Below are positions 57,401-64,000 of a DNA stretch of 64,000 bases, one piece after another (the stretch's first letter is position 1; each line of letters begins with the position of its first letter). The notes under the pieces were generated by a model. That model saw only the letters and a program-made list of their open reading frames with translations. It did no database searches and had not been told where the DNA came from. Both the position numbers and the translations under genes were made by a program. This DNA is from Gymnopus androsaceus JB14 (Eukaryota; Basidiomycota; Agaricomycetes; Agaricales; Omphalotaceae): the NCBI GenBank assembly GCA_009733575.1, contig ML769586.1, forward strand, positions 1 through 64,000, in the 5' to 3' direction.

Positions 57401-58560
57401 CATAGGATCGGGCCCGAGATGAGGACTGAACCGGATCGGAAGTGGATTGGGCACCTGCAACAGTTTCATTCTGATTTTGACAGGGATATCTCAGTGCTAG
57501 ATGATATGTATCTTGGTCAACTGGAATTTCACTGTTCAGTGTACTTAAGTAGCCCGGGCCGCTGAGGCTAAGTCAGCTTTCAATCGCCCAATCGATAGCT
57601 TTGAATTCCCAATTGAATGGCTCAAATATCGAATCCCAAGATAATAAGCGCCTATCGATGCAGAACGTTTGCAAACCTCCACCTGCTCCCGTAAACTCGG
57701 ATCCTGGACCCTCCAAGACCACGATAAGATGGCATTGAAGATTTGCTCAAACCCAATATTTCATTATCAGTCCCATGGTGCGCTGAGTCGCGAAGTATTC
57801 CCCGATTATTTGCACATCCTGGTCTCTTTGACCCTTCTATCGTCACTGTCACTGTCACTGCGCATAGAATCTCATAGAATGTAATCTCGTAGATCTACAG
57901 CACGCCTTAGTACTGAATCATGGTTCCGAGTTTATCTCCCAAACTTGAAGGCAGACTCCATATCTCTTGACACTAAGGAGTCGAGGAAGTAGTTCCGAAT
58001 AGCGGTCCTCATTTGTGGTGAAGGAGACCCAAACTGTTACAAGCGAACGTGCACGACGATAACATTGGTAAACGTGTTTCTGGAGCAGCATGCACATATC
58101 CCACATACTTACAACAGATATTCTTACATCTGATAGTGCGGGAGATTTTATTCGCTGAAAACAAGGAGATGTTACTTATCCAGAATGCTCGGAGAAATGA
58201 TTTCGCAAGAATAGGAACTCCAGCAGTATAACCATTCGGAGACTTCGTAACATACAATCTTTGATTATTAGGTGAGTGTACTATGTTATTTATTGCATCG
58301 GTGAAAAGCTCTTTGCGGATTTCAGGACCGAAAAGGCTGGCAATGCGACTCTCTCTCAAGCACAAAGTCCACGGTACACGGATTCCTTTGGAAATCTGAC
58401 TATTCCAGGACGAAAACGCTTATCAGGTTGTATCTCACATTCGGAAACGCCGCGTATTGCCCTGATTGGTCTGTGTCATGATTCTCGGAAATACGGTGAG
58501 CGATGCTCAATGCGCGAAGCGCGTATAACGCCGTCGAATCAAGCGAGAGGTGCTACATTT
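54408..58560. other. gene-poor tract, nothing assigned
   Basis: Four kilobases with only short frames. The most protein-like is minus 55773-56093 (VTGRLVLAGATLGYVAQVI region), which I cannot assign. Minus 58009-58365 (FGPEIRKELFTDAI) is also unrecognised. Codon use and frame length give no consistent gene. It may hold decayed genes. Confidence 0.45.
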
Positions 58561-58576
58561 AAATTCATTGAATTGC

Positions 58577-58604
58577 ACTGACTAACTGACTAACTGACTA
58601 ACTC
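58577..58604. repeat. octamer tandem repeat
   Basis: GACTAACT is repeated three to four times. Simple-sequence repeat without other features. Confidence 0.7.
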
Positions 58605-58792
58605 GCTCAATACCCTACCATATCAGACTTTCAGTCGACGTCAATCGCCGCTCGACCAACGGGAATCGTTTTTCGTTGAGAAATGACGTCGACAAGAGCT
58701 AGTTCGAAGCTAGTAACCATTAGAGGCTAAATCACTGGTAGCAGGCTTTGCAGGGCCGTCCGCGTGTCGTCTCACAGTTTGGGTCCTCGAGG

Positions 58793-58881
58793 ATCGTCGG
58801 GGAAACGTGGGGCAAGACTGCATTTCGTAGTCATCGGGGAAATGTGGGGCAAGACTGCATTTCGTAGTCACCGTTGCTGAG
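58793..58881. repeat. tandem duplication of about 45 bp
   Basis: TCGTCGGGGAAACGTGGGG..CTGCATTTCGTAG is followed directly by TCATCGGGGAAATGTGGGG..CTGCATTTCGTAG. The two copies differ at two positions, both C/T or G/A changes. Confidence 0.75.
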
Positions 58882-58889
58882 CGAGCCTC

Positions 58890-61397
58890 CTTCGACCCTG
58901 CAGTAAAAAGCAGTATGTAATATTGTATTGCACTGCACTATTTTTGCTAACTCTAATTTCTTACCGTACAGTACGGCGTTTCGCCACCCTTGGCCGCCCC
59001 TGCGAGCCCCGCACCCCGCACTGAGCCAGTTCAGCTTCCAACCATTCGCCTAACATGCGGCAAATACTCGGAGAAAACACTGGTCTTTTCGAAATAAATA
59101 TTTGGAAAATCAGGTTCACAAACGGAGTCCGATGAATAACCTGCGGCTTGCGCCACTATACAGTAACATTGGTGATGGAACGTTGAAGCTTAAGGCTGCT
59201 TAAGGCCGCTGGAAGTAGTGGATACGCCAAATCCCGTGTTCAAGTGCTCACGCCCTTAGGGCCATCTGGCTAAGAACAAGATCTCAATGTTCAATGTTCA
59301 ATGTTCTGGACTGGTCCCCCACACCGTCCGTCTATCTGTGTTCCTAGGTGTTCCTGGGCGATTTCGCAATTGATCCCTTCTTTGCCCAGGTCTTCAAGAT
59401 CAATCAACCTTCCGAAATTCAACCGTTCTTTTTTTGCGTTGACCGCGTCAAAGACCTATATCTATCTATAGCCTGAATGTAGCTGACTCCTCTGCCGAGG
59501 TTGGCGGGATGTTGCGCCATGAACAGTGCCGTCCATTCCAAGAAGATTGACGTCCCCGTCAAGTAAAATGTCCAAGTAATCGTTCCGCGGGTGGATCGAA
59601 ACCTGTAGCCCTGTTGCCCGCATTGCCTTTCGTGCATATTGTCCGTCTGTTGCCCTAAATTATGCAGTCCTCCTGAGTATTCATGGCAGATGTGCTTCAA
59701 GAATGGAGGGCGGGACGCAAAGGGGTTGAAAGGACTTCATGGGTAACGTCGAACGTGGCGATTGTCAATAAACGAGGAAACAATGTTCCCTATCTATCCG
59801 ACCTGGTTCTCAACTGCATCCGAGTCCTAATTTCCACTCTCTCCTGACTCCTGACTCCTACTATCTAATCCTAGTTTAGTTGCCTTAATGAACGACTTGC
59901 CAGCCTGAGGCGTTTGATCACACAACCTTAGTCTACCTTATTGATTCAGAATAACTTTGTTTTCACAATAAGAGTTTGAACCTATTGCATGAGCCCCACG
60001 TTGATATGTTGAACATTGAACCCTGGAATGCTCACCGCAAAGACCCCAAGTTTATCAATGGAGAATTGGAATGAGAATCGTTTCTTAGGACGGTTTAGTG
60101 AATCCGGAGCTTGTAAGTAGTTAAACGTATAAGACAAATCCTCCGAGTCTCATGGATGGGAAAGGCTTGACCCTGCGATTAAATTTTCGGGGGTGCGTCT
60201 TAGTGGTTCATTGCTCATTGCAAGTTCCAACTTGGTATACAAAGTGTGGGGTCGCCGTCTCAGTGGCGACGAACACAATTCAGGGCGGAAGCGGAAGGGG
60301 CGTGTGCTCGCCTCGCTTCCTTCCTTGAGGGAGAACTTGGAAGAAACGAACTGTAACTTCCGTGCGCGAAGCATTAGTAGATAGGTATTGATTCGAATTT
60401 TCGATAGTTCCTTGTCAAAAATACCCACTGGAATGAACGGCATGATTGACTTGCTCTGTGGGAGTAGGTGAGGTCTCAGAACTCGCGAGCGTGTACATAC
60501 GCATGCAAAGACCGAAAATATAAGCCGCAAAAGCCCTTGCTAGTAGAAAGTTTGAAGTAAAGTATCGAAGCAGCAATTAATTATTTCTTTCCACCGCACA
60601 AAGTCCCATTACAGTTCCCCGTCGTTCCCAGAAAGCGCAAATCCGCGCTAGTGTCTACAGAGCTCTACAGCTTTTAGTATTACTGAAGTTTAAGCGAGGA
60701 TGTCGTTCATTCAAGGTGGACATGCGATAATATATGTACGATGTCATTGTCATGATTAACAAAATAATTCGTAAGGATGCGTCAACGTAGAGTAGTGATG
60801 TCGTGCGTATGTGGTAGGTCCGACAGGATGGGCCAACGTGTGATGATACGTATGATGATAGGCCAGTGCGGGATGGATGTATGGAGGATGGATTAAAATT
60901 GGTACACGAAGATAAGCAATAAAAAAGTACGTTGTAGGAGTATGCACGGAAGAAAAACTATGCCAACACGAAAGACCCAAAAGTCTGTTCTCAATAAAAT
61001 AATAAACCATAAGAAAACGAATAACCAAAGACAGCGGGACGACGGACAGAAATACAGACAGAAATGAAATCGCGAATGACTAAAAGTACAACCGATAAAT
61101 GTACACCTTGTGATTTGTTACTTGATTGGATATGATGAAACTGAAAAGGTCGATGCCGATGGTGAATGCTGAATGGAGGCAGTGAACGCTGATGCGAGGA
61201 GTATGGAGTGACGACAGATGGCCCAAAGCAGCGATAAGACCCGATGATAATGAGATCCGACGATGAAAGACCGACCAAGAAAGCCATGGAATATTAGACC
61301 GAGAATACGAGGGGTATGAGAGGATGGTAGTGGTATGGATAATGTGTTGAATTTGGATCCATGCAATGCAAAACAGAGGAAGAAAGAGTCGATGCGA
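58890..61397. other. no gene assigned; 3' flank of the Ecl1-like gene
   Basis: Short frames only. ATGTTCAATGTTCAATGTTC (about 59288) is a small triplicated word. The last kilobase is AT-rich and downstream of the Ecl1-like stop, so part is probably its 3' untranslated region. Confidence 0.45.
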
Positions 61398-62655
61398 CTA
61401 GTAATCAGTGGGGAACAAAAAGAGCTTTTGTCCATCGGGATTATAGCTCTTTCTGTCTTCCTTCTTATCGCTCTTCCTTCTCTCCTTGCGAATAGTCAAA
61501 AAAGGATTGGCTAAAGGGTTTGAAAATGCGTCGCAGGAACGAGCCCGCATATCGCTCAAGGCCGGCCTCTTCGTGCTCGGTGCGAAACCGAAACCACCAA
61601 ACCCGGGACTCAAGGGCATATGAGAGTCCTCGAAGTGGTCATCCTCTTCCTCCTCGCTGAGATCATGATCCTTCTCATCGTCACCGAACTCGCTTCCGTG
61701 TCGGGCAAGTGGACTTCTGAGACTGGCGCGAGAGCTGCCAATGGATGCCATACTCCCCGTTCTGTTGCTTGACGAAAAGGCTCCGGGTGCAGAGTAAGCA
61801 GAAGCCATTGATGCCAAAGAGGACGACGACTCGCGCCTCGAAGCGCAAGGTCTCGACGGAACACGGACATAGACATCCGGTACCAAAAGTTTACCTTCTG
61901 CGCCATGTGCAAGCAACGGTCTTTCACGCCTAGGACTCGTGCTCAATGACGAAAGAGAAGGTGGAGATCGAGAAGTCGGCGACGAAGGACCAGAGTAAAG
62001 CGAGACGCGAGACTCGCTGCGCCTCGAGAACGAACCTTGGAACTGAGAAAGCAGATGTTCATCATGGGTAGATCTTTCATCAAAATCTCCAAAGGTTTTC
62101 AGGAGCGTAGAAGTGGTCGGTAACGATGAGGGAGCGTGGCGAGAACCAGATGAGCGAGAAGAACGGCCGGATAAAAATGACCTGGAGCGCTGTTTTGGGT
62201 GGACAGTAATGGGATTACTGGGAAGATTTTCGGAAGTGGGAGATGAGATATCAGTGGTAGTGGAAGACAATGAATCGGATTCAAAGTCTGAAGGAGAAGA
62301 GCCTTCAGCGTTCTCGGGCTTGTCGGATTGGGAAGAACGATAGATGGGGTAAGTTGGTGGTGCATAGGCATCCTCGCGGTGATGCAGCATGTCCGCCATT
62401 TTGCATTGATCAGAGCAGTACAAAGGGGAGGGACCCTGGTCGATAACTGTTTTCGTCCTTGTTAATACTGGACGATTTTGTGGAGTACGCTGGCGAGCTG
62501 AATGGAAATTTGTGAACAAAGAAAGTAGAGCAGAAAACTGCTTGCTCACCGATACCCGTTGGTTGATCTGTTGGTAAAACTTGTGTTGTGCGTTTAGGTG
62601 GAATCTGCTGTTCGCAGACTGGACACCAAGCCGTGTCGAAATCCATGGACACCAT
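61398..62655 (-). CDS. Ecl1-family zinc-binding protein
   Basis: Ecl1/2/3 proteins were defined as extenders of chronological lifespan in fission yeast and bind zinc through paired cysteines. Here the N-terminus has DFDTAWCPVCEQQIPPKRTT, then, after a 52-nt intron (62498-62549), GPSPLYCSDQCKMADM, giving the two CxxC/CxxxC pairs. The rest, about 300 residues, is Ser/Pro-rich and disordered, with a conserved-looking patch PDVYVRVPSRPCASRRESSS, an acidic run, and a basic C-terminus RKERRKSDKKEDRKSY ending at 61398-61400. The start is ATG 62655 or 62646 (MVSMDFD or MDFD); the latter fits relatives better. No lesions. Confidence 0.72.
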
Positions 62656-64000
62656 AGTAGAAATCTACAGATAGTAGAGTCAAGGCACGAAGTCAACGAG
62701 GGGGAATCGGGAAAGGCCACAATCAATCTGACCTTTATAGCAAGCATCGGACCGATCCATCCTCTCGGCCACGGGGATTAGTCAGCTGTCAGAAGATCGT
62801 ATCGGGCTATCCTTTCCGAGGACCTTCGCGAACCGGTTCATCACTAGCTCATCCAGTTTGCAGACCTGATCATGAATGAAAAATATGTACTGTATGTATG
62901 TACTACGTATGTGCTCACTTTTTCTTCCCTCTTCCAGACGTGAATCCTCCCTTACTTTGGAATAGAGTATAGTCGCGATACGTATGATATGATTTCATAC
63001 TCCAACGGAAGACCTTAGAAGCGGAAGACTTTTTTTCCTGCACGATCGGACACGGAGCCCGTCCATCATCTATAAACGTGGCCCCGCAACTTCGGACATA
63101 TATGCACATCGTGGCCGTCCGATGAGCTCTCGTTCATTGTTCATCGATTTTGGTCGATATGCTTTGTAAGGAAAATCCGACTGGTCTTCGTCAAGTTTCA
63201 GTCATTCAAGACTTCCAGGACCATCTACTGTACATCCAAGACATGGATGCAATTCGCCGTTCCAGATTTTCCGCAAGCTCGCCGCACTTGCGCCTGCCCC
63301 TCCGTAGGAGCTCCTGTGTTAGTCGCAAACGCAAACATACGATTCGGAGGCTTCAGTCAAATGAAAAATGAAATGACGATGTCATTGGCACCGGCCACTT
63401 GGAAATCCGAAAAAATCACAAGAATTGGAAAATAATATCCACGCTTCCCGTTTCCTTCCGTACGTTTTTTCATCTCGCGTCCACTAGTACGAGTATACTG
63501 TACGTCGGCGGTAGACTCTAGCTTGAATGAACTAATACTTGTCTCTCTAGAATGCCTGTTCAGTATCCGCGGTGACGGCAAAAGTTGTCAAGACTCAGTC
63601 TAAACCTCTCGAGGAAACTCGGGAAATTAACATCATCGCTGGTGACTTTGTTCTGGGGTGCAGCGCGACTACTTAACTATACTAGGCAAGCCACGAACCT
63701 GCGTACAAAGCTCTCAGTGTCAGACTGAGATTTCTTCGGACAAGTCTCGGGAGACGGCTTGAGCACGACTCTGATTGTACGCACCCTGTTTTTACCGACC
63801 CTGGACCAACCGAAAAATGCACATAAATATTCGGTCCACTACGATCCGCCAATCGCACCGCGACGTTCCGCTCCCGCCTTTCTCAGCTCTCCGTCGCAGT
63901 GAATTGTTCGTGTCAAATGCATTTATTTTCAGGGTTTGATAGCCCATCATGCTTGTGCTCTTTCTCTGCCGCAGTTATTTAGTCGCAGGTATGTGCAACT
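62656..64000. other. no complete gene; possible gene start at the window edge
   Basis: Nothing recognisable until the last 60 bp. There, ATG at 63950 reads MLVLFLCRSYLVA with a GTATGT donor right after (63991). This could be the first exon of a secreted or membrane protein that continues outside the window. The evidence is too thin for a gene call. Confidence 0.25.

Noticed and set aside
58577..58881. CRISPR-like array
   Set aside because: The octamer run has no spacers and the 45-bp duplication has only two adjacent copies. The genome is fungal.
62099..62371. Alternative frames across the Ecl1-like gene
   Set aside because: Low-complexity Ser codons open several frames. Only the frame with CPVCEQQI and YCSDQC is supported.

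Overview
The window is nuclear DNA from a filamentous basidiomycete, most likely an Agaricomycete. Genes are split by many 45-60 nt GT-AG introns (some GC-AG). Families typical of that group appear: DUF6534 seven-helix membrane proteins, Zn2Cys6 regulators with a fungal_trans domain, a Miro/Gem1 GTPase, a Cdc25-type Ras exchange factor and an Ecl1-type zinc protein. All assignments come from reading translations by eye; no database search was run.

Layout. 1-5.2 kb: decayed ground with a hAT end, a deoxyhypusine hydroxylase fragment split by a MITE, a broken short-chain dehydrogenase and a textbook 531-bp hAT MITE. 5.3-24.1 kb: one Zn2Cys6 regulator pseudogene blown into three pieces by a LINE-type retroelement (itself hit by three DNA elements) and by a complete 6.5-kb Ty3/gypsy chromovirus with matching LTRs. 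24.4-39.7 kb: a repeated locus [regulator C-terminus + DUF6534 gene] present as copy A, copy B and a stub of a third. Copy A of DUF6534 is frameshifted; copy B reads intact. Copy B of the regulator is split by a nested stack of DNA elements (28.4-35.4 kb).

40.0-54.4 kb: compact housekeeping block: Miro/Gem1 (+), vWA-domain protein (+), TMA23-like G-patch protein (-), F-box/WD protein (+), Ras-GEF (-), CCoAOMT-like O-methyltransferase (-). 54.4-61.4 kb is gene-poor. 61.4-62.7 kb: Ecl1-like protein (-). The last kb holds nothing I can assign.

Most interesting: (i) both DUF6534 copies need a one-nucleotide exon between two normal introns; (ii) the gypsy element carries a 12-nt primer site exactly complementary to its own predicted mRNA 5' end, as in Tf1 self-priming; (iii) nearly every nonsense codon in elements and gene relics is TGA where CGA is expected, pointing to C-to-T mutation at CpG; (iv) an apparent MITE family with CATCAG ends and 2-bp target duplications.
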